Assembly: GCA_964035575.1 (NCBI GenBank)
Contig: OZ037835.1
Span: 1,860,001-1,924,000 of the forward strand
DNA length: 64,000 nucleotides
Direction of reading: 5' to 3'
From: Rhynchopus sp. YZ270_cl-10
Taxonomy: Eukaryota; Euglenozoa; Diplonemea; Diplonemida; Diplonemidae
Shown here: one piece after another, positions 1 through 10,225 of the stretch
How the letters are laid out: each line of letters opens with the position of its first letter
Position numbering within the stretch: position 1 is the first letter of the stretch
Position numbers and translations under genes: made by a program
Notes under the pieces: generated by a model
Seen by the model: the letters and a program-made list of their open reading frames with translations, nothing else
The model's database searches: none
What the model was told of the DNA's origin: nothing

Positions 1-988
1 AAACGTTTCACATGTATTGCACGGGATTGAGTTGGGGACTGTTTTCCGACAATAAATGTGTTTGTCGGATAGTACCTGTGTGAACGAAGTCTGCAGTGTT
101 GTGCTTCCTACGCTTCAGCCTAACATGTTTAGGTGGTCTTCTGCGGTACGAACGGCAGCGCACGACCGAGGCGAACCATCAGACACATGCCTTTGTGGTG
201 GCCCATCCGGGATGGTCACATCCTCTGCTACAAAGGAGAATGCAGGCAATGCAGACATCACCCTCACCTACACGACGGACTAGTTATGGCCATGACAGGT
301 GATATGACAGGTGGTGTTCCTAGTTATAAATATGACAGGTGATAATCTAATGTTACTAGTGATGTGACAGGTAGTACCTGTCATCTTACACTATGGACTC
401 GTAATGACATTACGCGCATCATGACGAGGTAATTACGAGTGCCTTGACGTGGGCACCCCTCGTAATTAAAGGATAATGCAGGCATCACCTTTACCAATGG
501 CACGATGCGACCTACTCTAACGAAGAGGGGAGCAGTGCTAGGTGCTGCAGTTCCGTGGTGCAGCTGTCGCGACGGTTTGCGTTTCCCTTTGCTGGTCGGG
601 CGGTATAGTGTGTTGTGTAAGGAGGCCCTGCGATGAACGTCCTGAGCTCGCTTGATACAAACGGAGACTGCTACAGCGAAGCGATCGCATGTCCACGCTG
701 CGGGGTATTTACTTAACGTTCTACGCCACCTTGTCCTCCAGGGACCTAGTGGCCACGTGCCCATCCGCATGACGCTTGTCTACTGTGTACAGGAAACAGC
801 GTTGCGGTGCACTACCTTCCGTGGAATGTCGGTTATGTGGGAACAGCTTTGTGCTAAACGCGGAGAGGAGTTCGTGTGTAACACAAACAGTGAGGGATGT
901 GGGGGTGAAGGAGGCGTGCATGGTGCACCTTGCACCGTCTGGGGTACAAACCAACACAAAAGACACAGCAACAATACACAAACACACA
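1..988. other. Non-coding flank upstream of ankyrin gene 1
   Basis: No convincing gene is seen. The first bases (AAACGTTTC..CATGTATTGCACGGG) recur near 12641, where they follow a remnant of an ankyrin-gene 3' spacer, so the window probably opens inside the same repeat family. Positions 431-471 can fold as a hairpin around AATTACGAG/CTCGTAATT. The last 50 bases before the ATG form an AC-rich leader (ACACAAAAGACACAGCAACA) that is conserved in front of all four ankyrin genes, so it is probably 5' UTR. Confidence 0.5.
292..383. repeat. ATGACAGGTG short repeat cluster with terminal hairpin
   Basis: ATGACAGGT occurs at 292, 304 and 332, and TGACAGGT at 365. The last copy is followed by its reverse complement, giving a perfect 8-bp-arm hairpin TGACAGGT-AGT-ACCTGTCA at 365-383. 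A related block (TACACGACGGA ... CACCTGTCATG ... TCCGTCGTGTA) lies at 55612-55656, so this is a dispersed small repeat. Confidence 0.5.
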
Positions 989-2660
989 ATGCCGAAGCGA
1001 CACGCAGACAGCACGCAGGACGAGAACCCACGAAAGAGAAGACAGCTTTCTGCAGACGAGGTCTTCGTGGAGGCTGCCAGGAACGGCGACACGGCTGCCG
1101 TGCGGGCGTTCCTTGAAGAGGAGTTCAACCCTTACAGAAAAGCAGTGGCCTTCGATGCTGCACACGAGGCATGCAGAGGGAACCACGATGAATGCCTCAC
1201 ACTGCTTCTTCCGTATGTTGAGACAACGCAGATGGGCTTTGGGATCCTGCTGAGTGAGTGTGTCCACGCAGACCACGTTGCGTGCACGGAGGTCCTCTTG
1301 CAGCATTGGAAGTCTGTCTGCAACAAAGTGTCGTTTGTCAGGCACGATGCCAGACACAGCACAGGTCAGTCAGCGAGTCTCTGTCCGGCCATGTGGTCAG
1401 ACCCTGCAGTGTGTCGCGTCTTGATTGATGCAGGTGCAGACTTACATACAAAAAATGAGATGGAACAGTCGCCTCTGCACTATGCTTGCGCTTCAGGAGC
1501 ACTTGACGTTGTGAAGATGTTGGTTGAAGCAGGTGCGGGAGTGCGTGACACAAATGACAAAGGATGGACGTGTCTCCACGTTGCGGCACGTTTTGGACGC
1601 ATCGAGACTGTTCGTTATCTTGCGGGCTTGCCAGAGGACGATTTGAATTTCGAAGACAGTGACAACCACACTGCGTTGCACTTAGCCGTGTGTGAGAAGC
1701 TCACAGACGTGGTGCAGGTGCTGATTGATGCAGGTGCAGACATCGATACGGTGAACAAAGACGGATGGGCGCCCCTGGAATCTGCTTGCGAATATGGACC
1801 ACTTGACGTTGTGAAGATGTTGGTCGAAGCAGGTACAGGACTACGAGACACAAGTGACGGAAGATGGACGTGTCTCCAGATTGCGGCGTGGTTTGGACAA
1901 ACCGAGACTGTTCGCTATCTTATGGGCTTGCCATTTGTTGATATGAATCACCGAGACGGGAACAACCGCACTGCGTTGTGTGTTGCCGTGTGTGAAGAAC
2001 ACACAGACATTGTGCAGGTGCTGATTGGTGCAGGTGCATACACTGACACACAGAACAACGAGGGATGGTCGCCTCTGCACTCTGCTTGCCTTACAGGGAC
2101 ACTTGACGTTGTGAAGATGTTGGTCAGAGCAGGTGCAGAAATGCGTACCACAGACAACGAAGGATACACGTGTCTCCACGGTGCGGCACGCTATGGAAAG
2201 ACCGAGATTGTGCGCTATCTTGCGGGCTTGCCAGAGGTGGAACTGAATTACAGAGATGATGAGAACGACACTGCGTTGCACTGTGCCGTGGAAGAAGAAC
2301 GCACAGACGTGGTCCAGGTGCTGATTGATGCAGGTGCAGACCCCCAACACACAGAACCACGCAGGACGGTCGCCTCTGCACTATGCTTGCGCTTCAGGAG
2401 CGCTTGACCTTGTGAAGATGTTGGTCAGAGCAGGTGCGGGAGTGCGTGCCACAAATGACAAAGGACGCACATGTCTTCACGTTGCGGCAGAGCCTGGACA
2501 CATCGACATTGTGCGCTATCTTGCGGGCTTGCCAGAGGTGGAACTGAATCACCGAGACACTGAAAAGAACTACACTGCGTTGCAGTATGCGGTGCAGGAA
2601 AAGCACATGGACGTTGTACAGGTGTTGCTTGATGCACTGTATGTTGTGTTTGGAGTTTAA
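989..2660 (+). pseudogene. Ankyrin-repeat protein, family member A1 (frameshifted)
   Basis: I chose the ATG at 989 because all four paralogues share the N-terminus KRHADSTQDE followed by a basic PRKRR stretch that could be a nuclear localisation signal. A family-specific domain (about 40-180) comes next, then ankyrin repeats organised as a 100-residue super-repeat of three repeats; the phrase LDVVKMLV recurs every 300 nt (1501, 1801, 2101, 2401). The frame opened at 989 stops at 2407. Compared with members A2-A4 there is one extra base around 2341-2350. After that the rest of the family protein continues in the next frame to the shared C-terminus YVVFGV and a TAA at 2660. Ankyrin repeats are protein-interaction modules; no enzymatic domain is seen. 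It could be a recent pseudogene or a sequencing error, since the rest is intact. Confidence 0.85.
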
Positions 2661-3752
2661 GACATGCTCACGTACCTCGCGACTTCGACCCCACCTGCGT
2701 GTGTTAGCTGCTCTGGAGGTGGTGGTGTTTCAGTTGTACTGGGATGCTTTTATGGAACAGATGTTATTCTCCTCCCCGTAAACACCACTTTCAATGAGAA
2801 AAAACTATTTTATTCTCCTTTTTTCTTCCACATTCACTGATTTTTGTGTTCGCTAATTTTTAAATCAAAAAGCTTTGTCATCCCTGAGTTGGGTAGCCCT
2901 GTGTTAAAAAGCCAATTTCCTTCTACCCTCATAGCAAGAATCATGCTTTTAACAACTCTTTGCCTGCCCCTTTTTCCCCCTCTCGATGGTTTTTGTGTTT
3001 GCTCATTTTTATCAAAAAGCTTTCCCTCCGCTAACCAGCGATGTGTCTGCCAACCTTCTTCGTGTGCGTCGTAAACCCTTTCCTCGACCATCTCAGTGGC
3101 GATGCGAGGCCTCTTGGCAGGCCCTTTCCTCGTCAGGAAGGTGTCGTTCTTCAGGAACACAACCACACACTAGTATAGTTGTTCTTACTCCCGCAGCACA
3201 TTGTCGTCCTCAGGCATCCATGTCTCCGTCCCCGGCACTGGCAGTATCACACATCCTACTCGTAGTCTCGATGTCACAACGAAACTCAACCAGAATGTCC
3301 AGAATTTCTGGACATTTGAAAATGCTGTTTGCTCTGCTTCTTCGTTCCCTCATGCAGGTGGCGGGACATTGAACCTTTCAGGCTTGACTAGCAGACACAA
3401 TAGCCCTTCCTGTTTGTCCGTTGGGTTGAGTGCAAGAATATCAAGAACTCCCGAAAAATGCGCAAGCAGCCGATTTTTCTTTGCGTTGCTCAAAGACTCT
3501 CACATGATGAAATACGTGACGTGCATTGTGTGCTGTGCCCACATGGACGCATCTGCATTGTGTGTTCTTGCAAAGTGCTCTTCCCCACAAACCCCCACGT
3601 GGAGGTGTCATGTTGTTGTGTGTGACGTATCCGTGCATTTCGTTCCTCACAGGGTGTGTTGTACGTGTGTTCTTCGTCCTCTCTCCTCACCCACAACATC
3701 TGCACAAAAAGAGACCAACACAAAAGACACAACAACAATACACAAACGCACA
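2661..3752. repeat. Spacer between ankyrin genes 1 and 2, repeated unit
   Basis: This spacer is largely repeated after A2 (5127-5830) and before A4 (7573-8100), with blocks such as CAAAAAGCTTTCCCTCCGCT and GGCAGGCCCTTTCCTCGTCA. Pyrimidine-rich stretches (TTCTTCGTCCTCTCTCCTC near 3672) precede the AC-rich leader of the next gene. A frame is open in phase with A2 upstream of its ATG, but it is not conserved as protein across spacers and I treat it as chance. Confidence 0.6.
2834..3166 (-). other. Conserved antisense ORF fragment, spacer copy 1
   Basis: Minus-strand reading gives 110 residues including KRPRIATEMVEERVYDAHEE and HRWLAEGKLFDKNEQTQKP. The same residues recur antisense in spacers 2 and 3. 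It has normal protein composition, but I do not recognise it. Since the DNA itself is duplicated, protein conservation is not independent evidence of coding. It could be a gene fragment captured before the array expanded. Confidence 0.35.
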
Positions 3753-5126
3753 ATGCAGGAGCGACACGCAGACAGCACGCAGGACGAGAACCCACGAAAG
3801 AGAAGACAGCTTTCTGCAGACGAGGTCTTGGAGGAGGCTGCCAGGAACGGCGACACGACTGCCGTGCGGGCGGGACTTGAGGAGTTGAACCCAAACAGAA
3901 AAGCAGTGGCCTTCGCACGAGGTGCTGCGCACGAGACATGCAGAGGGAACCACGATGAATGTCTTGCACTGCTTCTTCCGTATGTTGAGACAACGCAGAT
4001 GGGCTTTGGGATCCTGCTGAGTGAGTGTGTCCACGCAGACCACGTTGCGTGCACGGAGGTCCTCTTGCAGCATTGGAAGTCTGTCTGCAACAAAGTGTCG
4101 TTTGTCCCGCACGAGGCCAAACACAGCTCAGGTCAGTCAGCGAGTCTCTGTCCGGCCATGTGGTCAAACCCTGCAGTGTGTCGCGTCTTGATTGATGCAG
4201 GGGCAGACTTACATACAAAAAACGAGAAGCAAGAGTCGCCTCTGCACTACGCTTGTGAATCAGGAGCACTTGACGTTGTGAAGATGTTGGTTGAAGCAGG
4301 TGCGGGAGTGCGTGACACAAATGATGAAGGATGGACGTGTCTTCACGTTGCTGTGCAGTTTGGACACACCGAGACTGTTCGTTATCTTATGGGCTTGCCA
4401 TTTGTTGATATGAATCACCGAGACAGTGACAACCGCACTGCGTTGTGCGTTGCCGTGGATGAAGAACGCACAGACATTGTGCAGGTGCTGATTGATGCAG
4501 GTGCAGACATCGACACACAGAACAACGAGGGATGGTCGCCTCTGCACACTGCTTGCGAATATGGAGGACTTGACATTGTGAAGATGTTGGTCAGAGCAGG
4601 TGCGGGAGTGCGTGCCACAGACAACCTAGGATGGACGTGTCTTGCACATGCGGCACGCTATGGACACACCGAGACTGTGCGCTATCTTGCGGGCTTGCCA
4701 GAGGTGGAACTGAATTACAGATATCATGACAACGACACTGCGTTGCACTTAGCAGTGGATGAGAATCGTACAGACGTTGTGCAGGTGTTGATAGATGCAG
4801 GTGCAGACATCGACATTAAGAACTACGCGGGACGTTCGCCTCTGCATTGTGCCTGCGCTTCAGGAGCACTTGACCTTGTGAAGATGTTGGTCAGAGGTGG
4901 TGCAGGAGTACGTGCCAGAAATGTCAAAGGACGCACGTGTCTTCACCTTGCGGCAGAGCTTGGACACACCGAGACTGTGCGCTATCTTGTGGGCTTGCCA
5001 GAGGTGGAACTGAATCACCGAGACACTGAAAAGAACTACACTGCGTTGCAGTATGCGGTGGAGGAAAAGCACACAGAAGTTGCACAGGTGTTGATTCATG
5101 CACTGTATGTTGTGTTTGGAGTTTGA
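3753..5126 (+). CDS. Ankyrin-repeat protein, family member A2
   Basis: This is an intact 457-residue paralogue. The start at 3753 (MQERHADS) aligns with the starts of A1, A3 and A4, and an open frame upstream is not conserved. Residues 14-18 are PRKRR, a possible nuclear signal. Residues ~25-150 form the family N-terminal domain, including the invariant LLSECVHADHVACTEVLLQH block. The rest is ankyrin repeats in three 100-residue super-repeats (at 4268, 4568, 4868), ending in the shared YVVFGV. The stop is TGA, where A1 and A3 have TAA. No membrane segment or signal peptide is seen, so a cytosolic or nuclear scaffold is the plausible role; partners are unknown. Confidence 0.85.
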   Translation: MQERHADSTQDENPRKRRQLSADEVLEEAARNGDTTAVRAGLEELNPNRKAVAFARGAAHETCRGNHDECLALLLPYVETTQMGFGILLSECVHADHVACTEVLLQHWKSVCNKVSFVPHEAKHSSGQSASLCPAMWSNPAVCRVLIDAGADLHTKNEKQESPLHYACESGALDVVKMLVEAGAGVRDTNDEGWTCLHVAVQFGHTETVRYLMGLPFVDMNHRDSDNRTALCVAVDEERTDIVQVLIDAGADIDTQNNEGWSPLHTACEYGGLDIVKMLVRAGAGVRATDNLGWTCLAHAARYGHTETVRYLAGLPEVELNYRYHDNDTALHLAVDENRTDVVQVLIDAGADIDIKNYAGRSPLHCACASGALDLVKMLVRGGAGVRARNVKGRTCLHLAAELGHTETVRYLVGLPEVELNHRDTEKNYTALQYAVEEKHTEVAQVLIHALYVVFGV

Positions 5127-6192
5127 GACATGCTCACGTACCTCGTGGCTTCTACCACCCTCCTGCGTGTGTTAGCTGCGCTGGTGGTGGTGAACTGGGA
5201 TGCTTTTTGTTGCAAGGCCACCCTGAGGTGGGTAGCCCTGTGTTAAAAAGCCAATTTCCTTCTACCCTCATAGTAAGAATCATGCTTTAAACAACTCTTT
5301 GCCTGCCCCCTTTTTCCCCCCACTCGATGGTTTTTGTGTTTGCTCGTTTTTATCAAAAAGCTTTCCCTCCGCTAACCAGCGATGTGTCTGCCAACCTTCT
5401 TCGTGTGCGTCGTAAACCCTTTCCTCGACCATCTCAGTGGCGATGCGAGGCCTCTTGGCAGGCCCTTTCCTCGTCAGGAAGGTGTCCTTCTTCAGGAACA
5501 CAACAACACACTACAGTGTGGGCGGGCATTCCTCCGTTTTATAGTTGTTCTTTGTCCTGCAGCACATTGTCGGCCTCAGGTATCCATGTCTCCTTTGCTC
5601 ACGTCCCCGGCACTGGCAGTATCACACATCCTGCTCGTAGTCTCGATGTCACAACGAAACTCAACCAGAATGTCCAGAAAATGCTGCTTGCTCTGCTTCT
5701 CCGTTCCCTCATGTAGCTGGCGGGAGCTTGAACCCTTCAGGCTTGACTGGCAGGCGCAATAGTCCCTTCTTCAGCCCCATACTCCTGTTTGTCCTTGGGT
5801 TGAGTGCAAGAGTCTCAAGAACTCCCGAAAAATGTGCAAGCAACGATTATCCCCAGTGTTCCTCTCAGCTGTTGTTTACAATTCGAAAATAGCACTCTCA
5901 ATGTGTACACTATGGTGAGGATGTGATGAGCCACTAGAGGAGTGATACCGCTTTCCTCCACTGGCCTAAATTTCAACCAAGAAAAAGAAAGCCCACTTGT
6001 CGTCGTACCTCTCAAAGACTTTCTCATATGATGAATGACGTGACGTGTAATTGTGTGCTGTGCCCACATGGACGCATCTGCATTGTGTATTCGTGTGTGT
6101 TGCATGTGTGTTCTTCGTCCTCTCTCCTCACCCACAACCTCTCACAAAAAGAAACAAACATAAAAGACACAGCAACAACACACAGAGACACA
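5127..6192. repeat. Spacer between ankyrin genes 2 and 3
   Basis: The left half repeats spacer 1 (AAAGCTTTCCCTCCGCTAAC and the CTGGCAGTATCACACATCCT block). Positions ~5830-6010 are specific to this spacer and look non-coding. The end carries the pyrimidine tract TTCTTCGTCCTCTCTCCTC and the AC-rich leader preceding A3. Confidence 0.55.
5280..5501 (-). other. Conserved antisense ORF fragment, spacer copy 2
   Basis: This is a shorter copy (73 residues) of the antisense frame at 2834-3166. It contains the same KGPAKRPRIATEMVEERVYD and WLAEGKLFDKNEQ segments and then diverges at its C-terminus. Confidence 0.3.
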
Positions 6193-7572
6193 ATGCCGAA
6201 GCGACATGCAGACAGCACGCAGGACGAGAACCCACGAAAGAGAAGACAGCTTTCTGCAGACGAGGTCTTCGTGGAGGCTGCCAGGAACGGCGACATCACT
6301 GCCTTGTGGGCGGTACTTGAGGAGTTAGAAGAGGAGTTCAACCCTTACAGAAAAGCAGTGGCCTTCGATGCTGCGCACGAGGCATGCAGAGGGAACCACG
6401 ATGAATGCCTCACACTGCTTCTTCCGTATGTAAAGACAACGCAGATGGGCTTTGGGATCCTGCTGAGTGAGTGTGTCCACGCAGACCACGTTGCGTGCAC
6501 GGAGGTCCTCTTGCAGCATTGGAAGTCTGTCTGCAACAACGTGATGTTTGTCCCGCACGATGCCAAACACAGTGCAGGTCAGTCAGCAAGTCTCTGTCCG
6601 GCCATGTGGTCAGACCCTGCAGTGTGTCGCGTCTTGATTGATGCAGGGGCAGACTTACATACAAAAAACGAGATCGAACAGTTGCCTCTGCACTATGCTT
6701 GTGAATCGGGAGCACTTGACGTTGTGAAGATGTTGGTTGAAGCAGGTGCGGGAGTGCGTCTCACAAACGGCGAAGGATGGACGTGTCTCCACGTTGCGGC
6801 ATATTCAGGACACATCGAAACTGTGCGCTATCTTGCGGGCTTGCCAGAGGTTGATGTGAATCACCGAAACAGTGACAACCACACTGTGTTGCACTTAGCC
6901 GTGGATGAAGAACACACAGACGTGATGCAGGTGCTGATCGATGCAGGTGCATACATCTCCACACAGAACTACGACGGACTTTCGCATCTGCACTATGCTT
7001 GCAGTTGGGGAGCACTTGACGTTGTGAAGATGTTGGTCAGAGCAGGTGCGGAAGTGAGTGCCACTGATGACGCAGGATGTACGTGTCTTATCTTTGCGGC
7101 ACGCTATGGAAACACCAAGATTGTGCGTTATCTTGTGCGCTTGCCAGAGGTGGAACTGAGTGACCGGGATGTTGACAACGACACTGCGTTGCACTTAGCG
7201 GCGAAGGGCAATCATACAGACGTTGCGCAGGTGTTGATTGATGCAGGTGCAGACATCGACGCAGTGAACAACTTCGGCTGTTCGCCTCTGCACTCTGCTT
7301 GCGCTTCAGGAGCACTTAGCATTGTGAAGATGTTGGTCAGAGCAGGTGCGGAAGTGCATGCCACAAATGACAAAGGACGCACGTGTCTTCACCTTGCGGC
7401 AGAGCTTGGACACACCGAGACTGTGCGCTATCTTGTGGGCTTGCCAGAGGTGGAACTGAATCACCGAGACACTGAAAAGAACTACACTGCGTTGCAGTAT
7501 GCGGTGGAGGAAAATCGCAAAGAAGTTACACAGGTGCTGCTTGATGCACTGTATGTTGTGTTTGGAGTTTAA
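6193..7572 (+). CDS. Ankyrin-repeat protein, family member A3
   Basis: This is an intact 459-residue paralogue starting MPKRHADSTQDE with the PRKRR basic stretch. The N-terminal domain has a small duplication (EELEEEFNP). It is followed by three 100-residue ankyrin super-repeats (LDVVKMLV/LSIVKMLV at 6715, 7015, 7315) and the family C-terminus YVVFGV, ending with TAA. It lies tandem and co-oriented with A2 and A4. The repeat helices differ from the neighbours mostly at surface loop positions (for example VNNFGCSPLHSACA against KNYAGRSPLHCACA), which is compatible with diversifying binding specificity, though I cannot test that here. Confidence 0.85.
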   Translation: MPKRHADSTQDENPRKRRQLSADEVFVEAARNGDITALWAVLEELEEEFNPYRKAVAFDAAHEACRGNHDECLTLLLPYVKTTQMGFGILLSECVHADHVACTEVLLQHWKSVCNNVMFVPHDAKHSAGQSASLCPAMWSDPAVCRVLIDAGADLHTKNEIEQLPLHYACESGALDVVKMLVEAGAGVRLTNGEGWTCLHVAAYSGHIETVRYLAGLPEVDVNHRNSDNHTVLHLAVDEEHTDVMQVLIDAGAYISTQNYDGLSHLHYACSWGALDVVKMLVRAGAEVSATDDAGCTCLIFAARYGNTKIVRYLVRLPEVELSDRDVDNDTALHLAAKGNHTDVAQVLIDAGADIDAVNNFGCSPLHSACASGALSIVKMLVRAGAEVHATNDKGRTCLHLAAELGHTETVRYLVGLPEVELNHRDTEKNYTALQYAVEENRKEVTQVLLDALYVVFGV

Positions 7573-8200
7573 GACATGCTCACGTACCTCGTGCCTTCTA
7601 CCCCCACCTGCGTGTGTTAGCTGCTCTGGAGGTGGTGGTGTTTCAGTTGTACTGGGATGCTTTTATTGTGAACGAGATAAAACAAAGAGCTTGCGTTTCT
7701 TTTATGGAACAGATGTTATTCTCCTCCCCGTAAACACCACTTTCAATGAGAAAAAACCATTTTCTTCTCCTTATTTCTTCCACATTCACTGATTTTTGTG
7801 TTCGCTAATTTTTAAATCAAAAAGCTTTGTCATCCCTGAGTTGGGTAGCCCTGTGTTAAAAAGCCAATTTCCTTCTACCCTCATAGCAAGAATCATGCTT
7901 TTAACAACTCTTTGCCTGCCCCCTTTTTTCCCCCTCTCGATGGTTTTTGTGTTTGCTCATTTTTATCAAAAAGCTTTCCCTCCGCTAACCAGCGATATGT
8001 CTGCCAACCTTCTTCGTGTGCGTCGTAAACCCTTTCCTCGACCATCTCAGTGGCGATGCGAGGCCTCTTGGCAGGCCCTTTCCTCGTCAGGAAGTATTCG
8101 TGTGTGTTGCATGTGTGCCCTTCGTCCTCTCTCCTCACCCACAACCTCTGCACAAAAAGAAACCAACACAAAAGACACAGCAACAATACACAAACACACA
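7573..8200. repeat. Spacer between ankyrin genes 3 and 4
   Basis: This is again the family spacer (GTTTTTGTGTTTGCTCATTT, AAAGCTTTCCCTCCGCTAAC), here joined directly to the leader of A4 at about 8095 without the middle part found in spacers 1 and 2. Minus-strand 7893-8100 carries the third copy of the antisense fragment. Confidence 0.55.
7893..8100 (-). other. Conserved antisense ORF fragment, spacer copy 3
   Basis: Minus-strand translation again shows KGPAKRPRIATEMVEERVYD and WLAEGKLFDKNEQTQKP, with only a HRW to YRW change in the middle. The open frame continues to 8243 into the leader of A4, which is probably fortuitous. Confidence 0.3.
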
Positions 8201-9685
8201 ATGCCGAAGCGACACGCAGACAGCACGCAGGACGAGAGCCCACGAAAGAGAAGACAGCTTTCTGCAGACGAGGTCTTGGAGGAGGCTGCCAATACGCCTA
8301 CCGTACTGGCGTTCCTTGAGAGGTTCGACAGACTCTTTGAAGACGACGTTCCTGTCAGCCTCCACGAAGACGAGGCCTTCGTGGAGGCTGCCAGGAACGG
8401 CGACATCATTGCATTGCGGGCGGGACTTGAGGAGTTTGAGGAGTTCAACCCAGACAGAAAGGCAGTGTCCTTCGATGCTGCGCACGAGGCATGCAGAGGG
8501 AACCACGATGAATGCCTCACACTGCTTCTTCCGTATGTTGAGACAACGCAGATGGGCTTTGGGATCCTGCTGAGCGAGTGTGTCCACGCAGACCACGTTG
8601 CGTGCACGGAGGTCCTCTTGCAGCATTGGAAGTCTGTCTGCAACAAAGTGTCGTTTGTCAGGCACGAGTCCAAACACAGTGCAGGTCAGTCAGCGAGTCT
8701 CTGTCCGGCCATGTGGTCAGACCCTGCAGTGTGTCGTGTCTTGATTGATGCAGGGGCAGACTTACATACAAAAAACGAGATCGAACAGTCGCCTCTGCAC
8801 TATGCTTGTGAATCAGGAGCACTTGACGTTGTGAAGATGTTGGTTGAAGCTGGTGCGGGAGTACGTGCCACAAATGACAAAGGGTGCACATGTCTTTACG
8901 TTGCGGCAGAACTTGGGCACATCGAGACTGTTCGTTATCTTGTGGGCTTGCCAGAGGTGGAACTGAATCACCGAGATGATGACAACGACACTGCGTTGCA
9001 CTTAGCAGTGCTTGAAGAACGCACAGGCGTGGTGCAGGTGCTGATTGATGCTGGTGCAGACATCGACACACAGAACAACGAGGGATGGTCACCTCTGCAT
9101 GCTGCTTATGCACATGGAGGACTTGGCATTGTGAAGATGTTGGTCAGAGCAGGTGCGGGGGCGAGTGCCACAAATGATATACGACGGACATGTCTTCACG
9201 TTGCGGCAGAATTTGGAAACATCGATATTGTGCGCTATCTTTTGTGCTTGCCAGAGGTGGAACTGAATCAGGGAGATGATGACAACGACACTGCGTTGCA
9301 CTTAGCAGTGGGTGAAGAACGCACAGACAATGTGCCGGTGCTGATTGATGCAGGTGCAGATGTCGACGCACAGAACCGCGCTGGATGTTCGCCTCTGCAC
9401 TCTGCTTGCGCTTGTGAATCAGGATCACTTGACATTGTGAAGATGTTGGTCAGAGCAGGTGCGGGAGTGCGTGCCACAAATGACAAAGGACGCACATGTC
9501 TTCACCTTGCGGCAGAGCTTGGACACATCGACATTGTGCGCTATCTTGTGGGCTTGCCAGAGGTGGAACTGAATCACCGAGACACTGAGAAGAACTACAC
9601 TGCGTTGCAGTATGCGGTGGAGGAAAAGCACATAGACGTTGCACAGGTGTTGATTGATGCACTGTATGTTGTGTTTGGAGTTTGA
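8201..9685 (+). CDS. Ankyrin-repeat protein, family member A4
   Basis: This is an intact 494-residue paralogue starting MPKRHADSTQDE. Unlike A1-A3 it has an extra ~35-residue acidic segment after the basic N-terminus (ANTPTVLAFLERF ... SLHEDEAFVEAARNG). This looks like duplication of the short helix EEAARNGD followed by divergence. Three ankyrin super-repeats follow (8820, 9120, 9427; the last spaced 306 rather than 300 nt owing to a two-residue insertion, ACACESG), then YVVFGV and TGA. It is the last member of the tandem array. Confidence 0.85.
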   Translation: MPKRHADSTQDESPRKRRQLSADEVLEEAANTPTVLAFLERFDRLFEDDVPVSLHEDEAFVEAARNGDIIALRAGLEEFEEFNPDRKAVSFDAAHEACRGNHDECLTLLLPYVETTQMGFGILLSECVHADHVACTEVLLQHWKSVCNKVSFVRHESKHSAGQSASLCPAMWSDPAVCRVLIDAGADLHTKNEIEQSPLHYACESGALDVVKMLVEAGAGVRATNDKGCTCLYVAAELGHIETVRYLVGLPEVELNHRDDDNDTALHLAVLEERTGVVQVLIDAGADIDTQNNEGWSPLHAAYAHGGLGIVKMLVRAGAGASATNDIRRTCLHVAAEFGNIDIVRYLLCLPEVELNQGDDDNDTALHLAVGEERTDNVPVLIDAGADVDAQNRAGCSPLHSACACESGSLDIVKMLVRAGAGVRATNDKGRTCLHLAAELGHIDIVRYLVGLPEVELNHRDTEKNYTALQYAVEEKHIDVAQVLIDALYVVFGV

Positions 9686-9797
9686 GACATGCTCACGTAC
9701 CTCGTGACTTCGGCTCAGCTGCGTGTGTAACTGGTGGTGTTTCATGTTATTTTCCCCACCCCAACCTTTGTTGTAAAATACCTCAAACAAAGCAAAG

Positions 9798-10225
9798 TTT
9801 GGTGTGGCTGAAGGGGTCTGATTCGCACTTTTCCGCACTTTCTCGCACTTTTTCCGCACCTATTCGCACTTTTTCCGCATTTTTTCCGCACTTGTTCGCA
9901 CTTTTAGCATGTAGGCTTGCTGACTGTCTTTGCCAAATACACAGGCACACAGGTACACAGGTACAGGTACGGTAGGTACCCACAGAATACTGTGTACTGT
10001 AGGTACTGTGTACCTGTGTACCTACACAGGTACACAGACACAGTCAGCAAGCCAACATGGTAAAAGTGCGAATAAGTGCGGAAAAGTTCGAAAACCGTAC
10101 CTACAGTACCTACAGTGCACAGTGTTCAACTTTTACAAGGTGGGAAAAAAATTTTGGGGGGCTGATTCGCACTTTTTCCGCACTTTTTCCGCACTTAATG
10201 CTCCCCCCCGTTCAGCCACACCAAA
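9798..10225. mobile_element. Foldback / MITE-like element, 428 bp
   Basis: The ends are perfect 15-bp inverted repeats, TTTGGTGTGGCTGAA at 9798-9812 and its complement at 10211-10225. Inside, each half carries TTCCGCACTTTT-type short repeats and GGCTTGCTGACTG, with the other half holding the reverse complements (CAGTCAGCAAGCC at ~10039). The centre is ACACAGGTAC repeats, themselves palindromically arranged. No coding capacity is seen. No target duplication could be assigned with confidence. Confidence 0.55.

Noticed and set aside
3201-3752. N-terminal extension of ankyrin gene A2
   Set aside because: Open by chance; the spacer DNA is repeated elsewhere without the frame being kept, and the family start is at KRHADS.
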